Of a DNA stretch of 64,000 bases, positions 21,911 to 31,760 are shown one piece after another (position 1 is the first letter of the stretch; each line of letters opens with the position of its first letter). This DNA comes from Macrotrachela quadricornifera (Eukaryota > Rotifera > Eurotatoria > Philodinida > Philodinidae). The DNA is taken from contig JAJEKB010020254.1 of NCBI GenBank assembly GCA_022393335.1, positions 199,508 to 263,507 on the forward strand, given 5' to 3'. The position numbers were made by a program, and so were the translations under genes. The notes beneath the pieces were generated by a model. It made no database searches, was not told where the DNA came from, and saw nothing but the letters and a program-made list of their open reading frames with translations.

Positions 21911-22750
21911 ATGGGTGGTGATACCGTAGGTGAAATTAATTTCTTGGATCATACAACAGATGGTCGTCCACCATGGACAGATGCTGATACCAAATTTGCT
22001 TCACTTTTAACGAATTATGCATTAGAACCAACTCAAGTTACCATACATGATTTACGAGGTAAAGAGAATGATGTCAATCTCGACACTAATGCTTTTGAAA
22101 TCATGAAATATGATGGTGATATACACGATGTATTTGATACCAATAGTGAAACACAACAACGTTATTTCGAAGAGATTGCTACTATAATCAAAAATCGTCT
22201 AAACGCTTCTCGTGTAATCGTTTTCAATCATATAATCCGCTTTCGAGGAACACCACGTACTGCCGATCACGTTGATGATAATCACAGAAATCCTGTTTTC
22301 TATCCTCATATAGATAATGATCCGGGTGCGGTTCGTTGTAAAATCGAAGAAGTACTTGGCGATGAAGAAGCTAAAAAAGTGATGAAGAATCGTTTTCAAA
22401 TAATTAATGTTTGGCGTCCATTGGGTCCTAATCCTGTAGTAAATAATCCTCTAACTATTTGTGATTATCGTTCATTAGATCTCGATCATGATATTCATTT
22501 AGTAAAAGTTTACAATTCAAAGGCTACTGTTTCATCTTACATGCTATCTCGTAATGTTCAAGATGCTCAAAAATGGTATTATCTCAGCGAAATGCGATCA
22601 AATGAAATGTTCGTTTTTAAAACCTTTGATAGCAATCATGATGTTGCTCAATTTGGTGCTCATACAGCTTTTACCAACAAATCTATTACTTCAATTGATT
22701 TTGAACAAATTAGTATTGATGTACGCTGTATCGTTTTGTATGATGAATAA
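21911..22750 (+). CDS. Fungal-type Fe(II)/2-oxoglutarate dioxygenase-like protein (AsaB/CmcJ/GA4-desaturase family), copy 1
   Basis: A 279-residue protein in a single exon from ATG 21911. It follows the family of fungal and bacterial hydroxylase/desaturase proteins (AsaB, CTB9, CmcJ-like) along its length: LDTNAFEIMKY near 57-67; ASRVIVFNHIIR (99-110); YPHIDNDPGAVR (131-142) with the iron-binding His133 and Asp135; RFQIINVWRP (161-170); LTICDYRSLD (181-190); KWYYLSEM (221-228); MFVFKTFDS; AHTAF with the distal His251; and a final SIDVRCIVLY whose Arg272 is placed to bind 2-oxoglutarate. It would catalyse an oxidative step on a small molecule; the substrate is unknown. The length is usual and all key residues are present. 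The lack of introns and the fungal/bacterial distribution of the family suggest horizontal acquisition. The upstream region, including an AACGTGAGAGAATAAA stretch, is conserved in copy 2 and may hold the promoter. Confidence 0.8.
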   Translation: MGGDTVGEINFLDHTTDGRPPWTDADTKFASLLTNYALEPTQVTIHDLRGKENDVNLDTNAFEIMKYDGDIHDVFDTNSETQQRYFEEIATIIKNRLNASRVIVFNHIIRFRGTPRTADHVDDNHRNPVFYPHIDNDPGAVRCKIEEVLGDEEAKKVMKNRFQIINVWRPLGPNPVVNNPLTICDYRSLDLDHDIHLVKVYNSKATVSSYMLSRNVQDAQKWYYLSEMRSNEMFVFKTFDSNHDVAQFGAHTAFTNKSITSIDFEQISIDVRCIVLYDE

Positions 22751-23559
22751 AAAAAATAAATCTTAATTAACAATTTGTCATAATATAATTCAAATCATTT
22801 TCTGTAATTTCATTTATATTAATAAAATAAATTGTAGATAACATTAGAATCATATTAGATACAAAATAAAAATTAGATGCGATCTTATCGATGTAGAACA
22901 AAAAGAGAAACCATCCTATTAGATGATGATTATTTTCGATTAGGCATGGACAATTGAAAATTTGTCTATATTATTGATCGAGCAATGAATAATGTTCAAC
23001 GATGGAAAAGTTCAACATCCATCTGGTTTTTTATTTATAAGTTCCATTATTTTTTTTTTCATTTTCTTGATGATATAGAAATATATTAAAAAATTCTTTT
23101 GACAAAAGATTTCATTTTTTTGAAATTATTTCTGAAAAAATAAATGAAATGAAAACTAAAAAGTATTTATTATTAAGAATTTTTTTTTTGAAATTTAATT
23201 ATTTAAATTATTCAAAAGTAAATAAAAAACGATTTATTTTAACAAAATAAATAGTAGAGAATCTTATGAGAAAATAAGAACTGTTTTTTTTTTTTGCTGA
23301 CAACTAGCTCATACCACTATATTATAAAGGGTGAAGCATTATTACATTTCACTTTATTATAACTTAATATATTGTATTAAAAAAAAACATCTAAGCACAA
23401 GATGCGATGTGAAACATTTTACAGTTTATAAAGAACTACTTGTTTTATAGTTACACTTTTGATGATGCTTAATAAAAGAAGAAGTCGTTTTTTTATTACC
23501 TGATATGCTTTATTAGAAAATAAAGAATTTCTTGAACACAATAACATTATTTAGCACGT
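22751..23559. other. 3' flank of the dioxygenase gene, no gene seen
   Basis: The first ~110 bp are conserved in copy 2, including a run with TTAATAAAATAAATTG that could act in polyadenylation. Beyond about 22870 the two copies differ by insertions, and there are long A and T runs. Confidence 0.5.
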
Positions 23560-23960
23560 AATATTTGCATAATATAGACTTGATTGTGGCTGAAACTTTT
23601 TTCACAAATTAAATATAAGCTTTTAATACTTAATATACTATATCGTCGAATAGTACGTATTGGTACTTTTCTATTCAATTGAGATTCAATATGTGCTTGC
23701 ACTAACTTGCATACATTTAAAATTCATAGATTTAACAAATTCTAAAATGTATTGTTTGACTTCTTGCAAAGTCATAGTATATGGCCGACAATCTTCTGAT
23801 TTCGAATTTGATGAAATAACAGTACCATTCCATCATTTATATCAATGCATGATCAACCTGTAACTTTAAACCGTTTAGCTAATGATTTAAACTACCAACC
23901 AACAACTCCAGGACGATATTTTTCAAGGACATTGTGATTGAACTGAAATGTGTATTTATA
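23560..23960 (-). pseudogene. DDE transposase N-terminal relic, copy 1
   Basis: On the minus strand, broken frames give FNHNVLEKYRPGVVG, FKSLAKRFKVTG, then TMTLQEVKQYILEFVKSMN and VPIRTIRRYSI. This is the N-terminal region of a bdelloid mariner/IS630-like transposase family (F-N-NVL--Y-PG--G--FKSLAK-F, ending P-RTIRRY). The relic at 15030-15355 appears to be a cousin. There are several frameshifts and no catalytic domain. The matching relic in copy 2 is at about 55080-55460. Confidence 0.5.
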
Positions 23961-25335
23961 ATATTTATGAGTAATCATAAATTTACTTATTAGTGTGTGA
24001 AAGCGAATTTCCAAATGAACAAAATTTAAAATACAGTAGGTGATGAATTTATTTTTTTGATTTCATTTTAGTCAGTCCTTATGCATTCATATATATACAA
24101 GTTCAGCACTTGGATGTGAATATATGAATGAAGAAGAAAGAGAGAAAAAAGACTGAACAGAAGACGCAGCCAGTAACATCACATGCGATTGATACAATAT
24201 GTCACAAGATGCACTACAACTCATACTTCTTCGCTATAGTTCATATATTAATAAATAAAGAAGATATAGACAAAACAAGGAAATGACGAAGAGGGGGGGG
24301 GGGCAATTAATTGGCCCCCATAGTATAATTATGAAGTATATGATATCCTTGTTTGTGAGAGTACACAGAACAGACAAAGTTAATTTGTGCGAATGACAAA
24401 TTCAAATTTATTTACCAGAGCGGATGGAATAATAGACTAAAGGTATAGAATAATAATCACAATTACTTAAGTATAATGATGCACCTTTTCATAGTATTAC
24501 ATTAGAAAGTTGAATTCAACTATTCGATTCTTGAAATCAGTGGCGTAGGCAGCCCTAGGTTGTTGCCCAATGCCAAAAAATCTTGATATATGTGTGTTCA
24601 CACACTTAAGTGATATTATTTTAGAATTCCCTCCCTATAGTGATTTAATCAAGTGATCGAGAAAAATCAATTAAAGATCTTTTCTAGTGAAGTGACTGTC
24701 ATAATTCACAATAATAACAATTTAACAGCATTTTTTCGTGAAAACACTTGTCAGACTGCTTTAAGTTCCCTAATAAAAGACATAAACGCATATTTATCTA
24801 CTTTTTCTAAGCACATAGAATTGTATCAAATAGAATCAATTGTAGTGATTTAAGCTAAACACTTTAACAACAGCAGTAATGGTAAGACATTTGCAATTTA
24901 ATAGGTACAAAATCCATTTCATGCGTAAATGAAAATGCTGTGAACATACAAGTCGCGTATAAGAAGTAATTATAAAAGTATTAAAATCTTCAATTCAGAA
25001 GATGTGAAGATGACTAAAAATCACAGCTGTATAGAAAAATATCTTTAAGCTTGAAAAAGATTCACTGAAGATAAACTAATACTCTTTCTTATCTGATGAA
25101 AAAAAGACACCGAGATATTTATCATTATCTAAATGAAATAGGTAGACTAACATTTGTTGTCACCACTCTTTATTGAAGAAGAATGATGATGATTAGAATT
25201 GTCAGATAAGTCAAACAAATTGTTGACTGCACGGTCAAAGGAGACAATGGTACATATTTAATGTCGTTGATTGATGTAACAAAGACAGTGATATTGTTGA
25301 GAACTACATATGCAATCATTTCTATACTGTAAAAA
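23961..25335. other. Noncoding sequence within the duplication
   Basis: Includes a long G run at about 24291-24303, complementary to a nearby GGCCCCC run. Otherwise AT-rich and conserved in copy 2 except for about 24850-25085, which copy 2 lacks. Confidence 0.5.
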
Positions 25336-26790
25336 TTGTATATCGGAATGTCTGGTGATAAAGGAAAACGTGGATTACTTGATTCATTTGTTACTGTTAC
25401 AAAAAAGATATTACACCAGTTTCATCCGAACAACTCGAACTCGAACAATCTAAATTTAATCAAACTAAACTTGTCACTCTTGATGCTACTCAAGAGACTG
25501 ATGGTGAATTGGAAGAACCAGAAAAGACCGATTCTACTGATGTAAACCGAAATTTCATTGTTATTGATTTTTATCCCGAAACTCATGACAACGATATTAG
25601 ATTTCAATTATCGTTATACGATACACTCACCAACGAAACAAAATATCGACTTCTTAGCAAACCATTTCGACCCAATAAGACATATATATATTTCCAAATC
25701 AAGTTGGAAAAGACAGAATAATTCGTCGATTTATGGCTAACTAGTTAGGCCAATATTCCTTTCGATCGTACTCGCCATTTTACGAAGAAGCATTCTGCTC
25801 ACCTTGTGCTCTTTTTTCACCTTTAGTTTCAACACAATCTTTGTTCATTAATCCATGTTCTCAATATCATCAATTAAAACATTTTTCTACTCTTGTTAAA
25901 ATTCATCTCAATTCGAAGAATTACAAGTTACCTATTGAACGTACTACCAACTTTATTTGGACATTCGAAAAACCGTCTTCAAGTATTGATTATCAGTTCG
26001 CATATTAGGATCTTTCTACAATTGCGATCGTGCCAGGCACTATCAAGAGATAATCAAATGTTCTTGGTAATAATGGGAGAGTTTTTTTGATTATGAACAA
26101 CAAAATGTTTGATAATTTTAACGGAAGTCTTTGCTGCCGATTTTGGTGAATCTTCTTCCAATTTCGGAGAATTTTGGACAAATTCTCTCCGGATTTTGAC
26201 GAATTTTAGAAGAATTTTTCCTTCAAATGAGAGAAAACTTTAATCGTATTTTCTCTTAAAATCGGAGAAAACTATTACCAGAAGCAGAGGGAGGGGTACC
26301 TTCCCCTTCGCCTCCCTCATTCGCGCCGCCGCTGCATACGATGAAATAAGATCAGAGAGTATTGAATGCGTATTGCTACCCATTCATCTTAGATGTATAG
26401 TATAAGCACTACAGCGTAATCTCAAGAAAAATATATGTCTAACACTGCTTATTTCTAGGTGAAGATGTCATGTCAATTCGGGAACATCCCAATGCTGTTG
26501 AAATGCTATCCGAATCTAATTTTATTTCAATTTTAAAACAACATATCGATGCTGGTGATCAGCGTCTTCAAACTCATCTTGAAAAAGAAACTACTGATTT
26601 ATCCAACATTGAACAATAAGTTTTTCTTGTTCGATTTATTAATTCACATTCAAATGGAATTTGTGAAGATTTTCTTACATTTACACCGACTATCTCTTCA
26701 ACTAGTGAAGCCATTACTGATCACATTTTGACAAGTTTAAAACAATATAAACTGAAGCCGAATACATGCATTGCAGTTCTCACACCTTAA
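25336..26790 (+). pseudogene. hAT-superfamily transposase (ZMYM1/DUF4371-like) pseudogene, copy 1
   Basis: Pieces appear in the expected order with frame changes. A short KRGLLDSFV piece comes first. A frame from about 25509 gives RNFIVIDFYPETHDNDIRF and YRLLSKPFRPNKTYIYFQ. A next frame gives FRSYSPFYEEAFCSPCALFS, matching the TTF-type zinc finger (YS---EAFC-PC-LF), then HFSTLVKIHLNSKNYK. After an inserted segment (about 26010-26337), MSIREHPNAVEMLSESNF, LKQHIDAGDQRLQTHLEK, a stop, and ICEDFLTFTPTISST with a following TDHILTSLKQYKL represent the DUF4371 start of the RNase-H-like catalytic region. The remaining catalytic core and dimerisation domain are not readable. It is clearly dead and older than the segmental duplication. 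Confidence 0.6.
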
Positions 26791-28200
26791 ATCTTTCTCT
26801 TGTCGATTTATGTACAAATTGCTTTTATGATATTCAAACAGGATATATTGTATTGTTTCTCTTGCAGCTCAACACCAGCCCACATCATGTTACGTTAAAT
26901 ACTGATGACATGATAAACAAAAACAAATCGATGTTTACCTGATTCGAACAAAATTTAAACCCAATTGAGAAATATTTGCAACATACACAGAATCAAGCAA
27001 TATTTGTGGATGCTAAAGAAATGATTTCTGCACGAAATTGATATCATGATAAAGTTATGTGCGCCTTACTACATCGCGAATGAATAGATTGGTCATGTAC
27101 ACATCAATCGAACCAATGACACATAGTAATGAGCAGAAAATTAATCATAGATACAGTGATCATCGCATCAATAGTCGTTGAGATGAGATAACAGAAAAAA
27201 AACAGTGTTAATTGTTGATAAAAACTGAAGACATGTATTGTTAGTGCAGATGCTTTTCAATAGTTAATGTGGTGCTTCATTAAAATATGGTGTCAAGCGT
27301 GACTATATTAAAGTACATAATATTAATATTTGAATACTGTAGGAAGCTCGAGAAAGTGCGAAGTACATCAATCATCCATAAACCGCCGTATATAAGGATA
27401 GAGCTCGAACTCAAGTTTCATTACAAGTCAACGAATCGAGGACGCGTTCGTACTTGTAAATATAGTTCATTTTGATCCACATACATCATAAAATAGCCCA
27501 AAATCATAGTAATGATGTTATCTCAAGTCTCTTGTCATGTCTGTCCAGCGATGAGAAGCAATCATCTATTCTGTTTTCTGCGAGCTCGAAGCATCTTTTC
27601 CAAAATTTACAATGAGTCTTCCAATATTTTCTTTCTTGGTTTATCATTTTAACTAAAACTAAAATCAAATTCATCCAGTTCGCATCTTTCGAATAAAAAA
27701 AATATTACGACTTCTAGCCTTTAGAATACCGACAATATATAGTACGACTTTTTTCAGAAACTTTTACAATGTTCCTTATGTGTGACAATGACTATTTATA
27801 TCCACGAACTTTTGCTAAATTCTTATCTTGTATTATAAATCATACTAAATATATCGGTTAGTTCAAGAAATCGCATGCCATTTTATAATCTCTCTTTTAA
27901 TTTAAGTTTCATCATTGAATAATTAAAGAATAACAGAAAAACTTTAACAGCAAAACATTTTAAAAAACTCTCTTGTACCATCAAATGATTAAACTTTTGT
28001 TTATTAGTCTAGCTCCAAAATGGAATATTATCTGCTTCGTGAAAATTCATTTCCAACTGTTCACGTTCCATTTACGTAACCTAACCAGAGGAAATTTCTC
28101 TATACACATCCTCAAGCATTCTTTGTAACCAAAAAATATTCTTTTATATGAATTTATTTTTATTTTCAAACAAATACAAAAAATCAATTAGAATTTCTTC
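26791..28200. other. Noncoding sequence, conserved in copy 2
   Basis: Possible further debris of the hAT-type relic at the left (26850-27100). From about 27480 to 28130 the copies are very similar, with only scattered substitutions up to the position where copy 2 carries its hAT insertion. The intact empty target site cctcaagc is at 28110-28117. Confidence 0.6.
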
Positions 28201-28499
28201 TTGACAAATTCAAATAATCATTTGTAAAATCGAAAAATTAGCATGATTTGCAGGCATTGAATGTTGTAGTACTTCAAGAACACGCTCAAGATGTGGAACT
28301 ACTTTTGATTAATCCTCCATGTCGAACTATATTTATCTAATAGCCTGCTAAGAAGTAGCCAAATCAGAATGATTTGGAGGAAGAACTTTTTGTTTCATTT
28401 CGATTGCTTTTTCAAAATACGAAAGTCCTTTCGAGTCTTCACCCATCTTCCTATACACTAAACCGATGTTGTTATAAGTAGAAGACAACTGGAGATGAT
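28201..28499 (-). pseudogene. Detached 3' end of the ART-TPR gene (two lost TPR units)
   Basis: Downstream of the present stop codon the sequence still encodes TPR-like units. In a shifted frame it reads LSSTYNNIGLVYRKMGEDSK, then KGLSYFEKAIEMKQKVLPP and a TAG. After two further stops comes DMED, another stop, then SKVVPHLERVLEVLQHSMPA and NHANFSILQM, which is the usual carboxyl end of bdelloid TPR proteins of this type. Copy 2 keeps the first of these units in frame. A 1-bp loss near 28500 in copy 1 relative to copy 2 accounts for the difference. Confidence 0.65.
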
Positions 28500-31400
28500 T
28501 TAAGGAAGAGCTTTTTGCAGATTTTCAAGTACTATTTCATAGTACGAAAGTGCTTTGGAGTAGTCATCCATGTCTTCATATAACCCTCCAATGTTATTGT
28601 ATAAAGCGCCCAAATTATGATGATTTGTGGGAAAAGTGTTTTGTTGAATTTCAAGTGCTTTTTCAAAATATGAAACTGCTTTCGAATAGTCACCCATGTC
28701 TTTGTACGACGCTCCGATGAAGCTGTAAGAAATACCCAAATCAGGATGATTTGTGGGAAGAGTTTTTTGTCGAATTTCGATTGCCTTTTCAAAATACGAA
28801 AGTGCTTTTGAATATTCATTCATCATGTAATACATTACTCCGATATTGTTGTAAGAAATAGCCAGATCAAGATGATTTGTGGGAAGAATGTTTTCTTGAA
28901 TTTCAAGTGCTTTTTCACAATATGAAACTGCTTTTGAATATTCACCCATCTCGCTATACACTGCTCCGATGTTGTTGTAAGAAAGAGCCAAAACAGGATG
29001 ATTTGTGGGAAGACTGTTTTGTTGAATTTCAAGTGCTTTTTCATAATATGGAAGACCTTTCGAATAGTCACCTATATCTTTATAGAACTCTCCAATGTTG
29101 TTGTATGAAGCTTCCAAATGAGGATGATTTGTGGGAAGAGTGTTTTCTTGAATTTCAATTGCTTTTTCGTAACATAAAAGTGCTTTTGAATATTCATCCA
29201 TCTTGCTATACACTACTCCGATGTTGTTGTAAGAAAGAGCCAAATTAGGATGATTTATGGGAAGATTGTTTTGTTGAATTTCAAGTGCTTTTTCACAATA
29301 TGAAAGTGCTTTTGAATATTCACCCATCTTGCTATACACTGCTCCGATGTTGTTGTAAGAAAGAGCCAAATTAGGATGACTTCTGGGAAGACTGTTTTGG
29401 TCAATTTCAAGTGCTTTTTCATAATATGAAAGACCTTTCGAATAGTCACCCATATCTTTATACAACTCTCCAATGTTGTTGTAAAAAAGAGCCAAATCAG
29501 GATGATTTGTGGGAAGAGTGTTTTCTTGAATTTCAATTGCTTTTTCATAATATGAGAGTGCTTTTAAGTATTCATTCATCTTGTGATACACAGAACCATA
29601 ACAGGCGTAGGTAGCAACCAAATTAGGATGGTTAGTGGGAAGCGTTTTTTGATAGATTTTCAATGCTTTTTCATAATATGAAAGTGCTTTCAAGTATTCA
29701 CCTGTGTTTTCGTAGATTACACCTATGTTCCTGTAAGAAGTAGCCAAATCAGGATGATTTAAAGATAGAGCTTTTTGATAGATTTCAAGTATTTTTTCAT
29801 AGTACGAAAGCGCTTTCGAATGTTCACCCATCTTGTAATACACTGCTCCAATGTTACTATAAGATACACTCAAATCTGGATGATTTGCAGGTAGAGTTTT
29901 TTGATAGATTTCAAGTGCTTTTTCGGAATACAAGAGTGCTTTTGAATATTCATCTCGCTTCAAGTACAGTGTACTAATATTATTGTAAGTAATCGCCAAC
30001 TCAGGATGATTTGAAGGTAGAGCATTTTGATAGAATTCCAATGCTTTTTCATAGTACGAAAGTGCTTTTGAATATTCACCCATGTTGTGGTACACAGATG
30101 CATGACAGGCGTAAGAAATTCCGAAATTTAGATGATATGGTGGGAGAGTTTTGTGATGAATTTCAAGTGCTTTTTCATAAAATAAGAGTGCTTTTGAGCT
30201 TTCACCCATGTTCACGTACACTAAGCCGATTCCAACGAACGAATTAGCCAGATTTTTTTCATGTGGACACAACATTTTGTTATAAATTTCAATTGCATTC
30301 TGGTAAAATGTAATTGCTTCTTCATACTTTGTTTGTTTATTCTTGATTAATCCCATCGTGTGATATAAATGTGCTTTGTCATACTCATCTGTTGTCTGTT
30401 GAAGTAGAATGTTATATAATTCTTCAGCTTTGTCGTACTGACCTAGATTTATCATTAATCGGCTAAGTCGAAGCCAACCTGGTGATGTTTCAGTTTGTTT
30501 ACGTATGCATTCAGTTAAAGTGTGAAGCTGAGGATCATTATCACTAGTTAACGTTAAATCCACTTGCCAAATTCGATTATTTTCTTCAATTTGTTTTATC
30601 TGCACAATACGAAAAACGGAATGCATAGAGAATAGTATTTCTTCTTCGGTCTGAAAACAACTGACGTTGCGAACATTAGCAAACGGTGTCGAAGATATGC
30701 AAGGATTAATAGTGATTTGAAAGAGAACACCTATCAGCTTCGAATCAATTGCATTGCTTTCTGCGTAGATGAGAGATACCGCTCTATCAAGACTTGTCGA
30801 CAAGAAATTATTGAACGACATCAATCCACCCTTCGTTTTCATTAATTGTTCAAAATCCGTTGTAGATAAACCTTGACCACGATATACAGTAAGTGAATCG
30901 GAGTGGTGATTTTTAGGGAACTGTTCTAAATGAAGTTCATCGATATGTTGGTGAAGGTCGCGTACAAAAAATCCCATTTTAATAATAAGATCCACTTCCA
31001 TAGTGCGTAATGCTCTATTGATCATCGAATAAAGAAAACAATCAGATGTATACCACCAGACTGGTCGATGAAGATGGTATTCGTTTTCAATCTTATCAAT
31101 GTTCTTCAATTGGATATCATTATCAACAAACTCTTTACGATAATACGTTAAAAAATCCGTAATATGTTTCTGGCCGAAGTCAATTGTAAGTAAAATTTCT
31201 TTCAGTAATTGAGTATACATGAAGGATTGATCGAGTTGATCGAGAGTTTGTTTGGAAGCGTCATCAGTTGCCTTGATAAAACTGATAGAGACTGCATTTT
31301 GATCGCAATGAAGAGCGTCTTGTTTTAGTGCTTTGCAGATCGATGTAATATCTATGAAAACATCTTTCACCTTGAACCATTGTTCTGCCCATTTTGTATG

Positions 31401-31760
31401 TTGTGTCTTATTATCACAAAAAATATAAATGGAGCTAATTTGATCAATGTCCTGAACTAACGGAACAATAGTTTGACTGGATAGTCCGGAAACAATCATC
31501 AATACCATTTCTTCTTTGATGTCGGTGACGAAATCTATGCATTCATCGCTATCCGTAAATGTATTGACGTTGTTCACGATTTGCCGCAATTGACCGATGA
31601 TGTTGTGATAATCATGGTTATTATTAATTTCGTCGATACTTTCATGCAGCCAAACGAGAACGAAGTTTTGAACTATTCGAGCATTTGGTAATCGGCGTGG
31701 TTTTATGCTACAAAACTCCCTTGATGCAGTAGTAGATGACGAATCTTCGTTTTGATCCAT
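28500..31760 (-). CDS. NAD:arginine ADP-ribosyltransferase with kinesin-light-chain-like TPR array
   Basis: 1086 residues, one exon, from ATG 31760. Residues 25-170 form an N-terminal domain common in rotifer proteins (FVLVWLHESIDE, MIVSGLSSQTIVP, IYIFCDN). Residues ~230-405 are an R-S-E class ART domain: Arg294 in TVYRGQG, SFNNFLSTS (315-323), and the ExE motif in QTEEEIL (Glu372 and Glu374) before FSMHSVFRI. This implies transfer of ADP-ribose from NAD to arginine on a protein target. From about 430 on there are two irregular TPRs and 14 regular 42-residue TPRs of the type EYSKALSYYEKALEIQQ / TLPTNHPDLAISYNNIG, a likely protein-binding scaffold. There is no signal peptide, so it should act in the cytosol. 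The stop at 28500 lies in the middle of a TPR, because of a 1-bp deletion relative to the copy at 62843-63984. Confidence 0.85.
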   Translation of the reverse strand: MDQNEDSSSTTASREFCSIKPRRLPNARIVQNFVLVWLHESIDEINNNHDYHNIIGQLRQIVNNVNTFTDSDECIDFVTDIKEEMVLMIVSGLSSQTIVPLVQDIDQISSIYIFCDNKTQHTKWAEQWFKVKDVFIDITSICKALKQDALHCDQNAVSISFIKATDDASKQTLDQLDQSFMYTQLLKEILLTIDFGQKHITDFLTYYRKEFVDNDIQLKNIDKIENEYHLHRPVWWYTSDCFLYSMINRALRTMEVDLIIKMGFFVRDLHQHIDELHLEQFPKNHHSDSLTVYRGQGLSTTDFEQLMKTKGGLMSFNNFLSTSLDRAVSLIYAESNAIDSKLIGVLFQITINPCISSTPFANVRNVSCFQTEEEILFSMHSVFRIVQIKQIEENNRIWQVDLTLTSDNDPQLHTLTECIRKQTETSPGWLRLSRLMINLGQYDKAEELYNILLQQTTDEYDKAHLYHTMGLIKNKQTKYEEAITFYQNAIEIYNKMLCPHEKNLANSFVGIGLVYVNMGESSKALLFYEKALEIHHKTLPPYHLNFGISYACHASVYHNMGEYSKALSYYEKALEFYQNALPSNHPELAITYNNISTLYLKRDEYSKALLYSEKALEIYQKTLPANHPDLSVSYSNIGAVYYKMGEHSKALSYYEKILEIYQKALSLNHPDLATSYRNIGVIYENTGEYLKALSYYEKALKIYQKTLPTNHPNLVATYACYGSVYHKMNEYLKALSYYEKAIEIQENTLPTNHPDLALFYNNIGELYKDMGDYSKGLSYYEKALEIDQNSLPRSHPNLALSYNNIGAVYSKMGEYSKALSYCEKALEIQQNNLPINHPNLALSYNNIGVVYSKMDEYSKALLCYEKAIEIQENTLPTNHPHLEASYNNIGEFYKDIGDYSKGLPYYEKALEIQQNSLPTNHPVLALSYNNIGAVYSEMGEYSKAVSYCEKALEIQENILPTNHLDLAISYNNIGVMYYMMNEYSKALSYFEKAIEIRQKTLPTNHPDLGISYSFIGASYKDMGDYSKAVSYFEKALEIQQNTFPTNHHNLGALYNNIGGLYEDMDDYSKALSYYEIVLENLQKALP

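Larger units (their letters stand above)
21607..29600. repeat. Segmental duplication, copy 1 (partner 53424-63984, direct orientation)
   Basis: Similarity begins at gaagcgagtagatt (21610) against gaagcgagcatgtt (about 53427) and continues through the dioxygenase gene, its 3' flank, two transposase relics, a long noncoding stretch and the 3' part of the ART-TPR gene. The offset is 31812 bp at the dioxygenase ATGs. The copies differ by indels. Copy 1 alone has about 24850-25085 and 25390-25740, plus a segment around 26010-26337 with a GC-rich end. Copy 2 alone has about 56790-57065 and the hAT at 58844-62620. The alignment reaches the window edge inside the TPR array, so the right boundary is unknown; 29600 is approximate. 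Confidence 0.85.

Noticed and set aside
22199..22399. Minus-strand frame conserved in both duplication copies
   Set aside because: Antisense of the dioxygenase gene; its conservation follows from the sense protein.
28877..29614. Plus-strand Cys-rich repeat frames (for example LLRCCCKKEPN)
   Set aside because: They are the reverse-strand reading of the TPR array; the same applies to 63112-63372.
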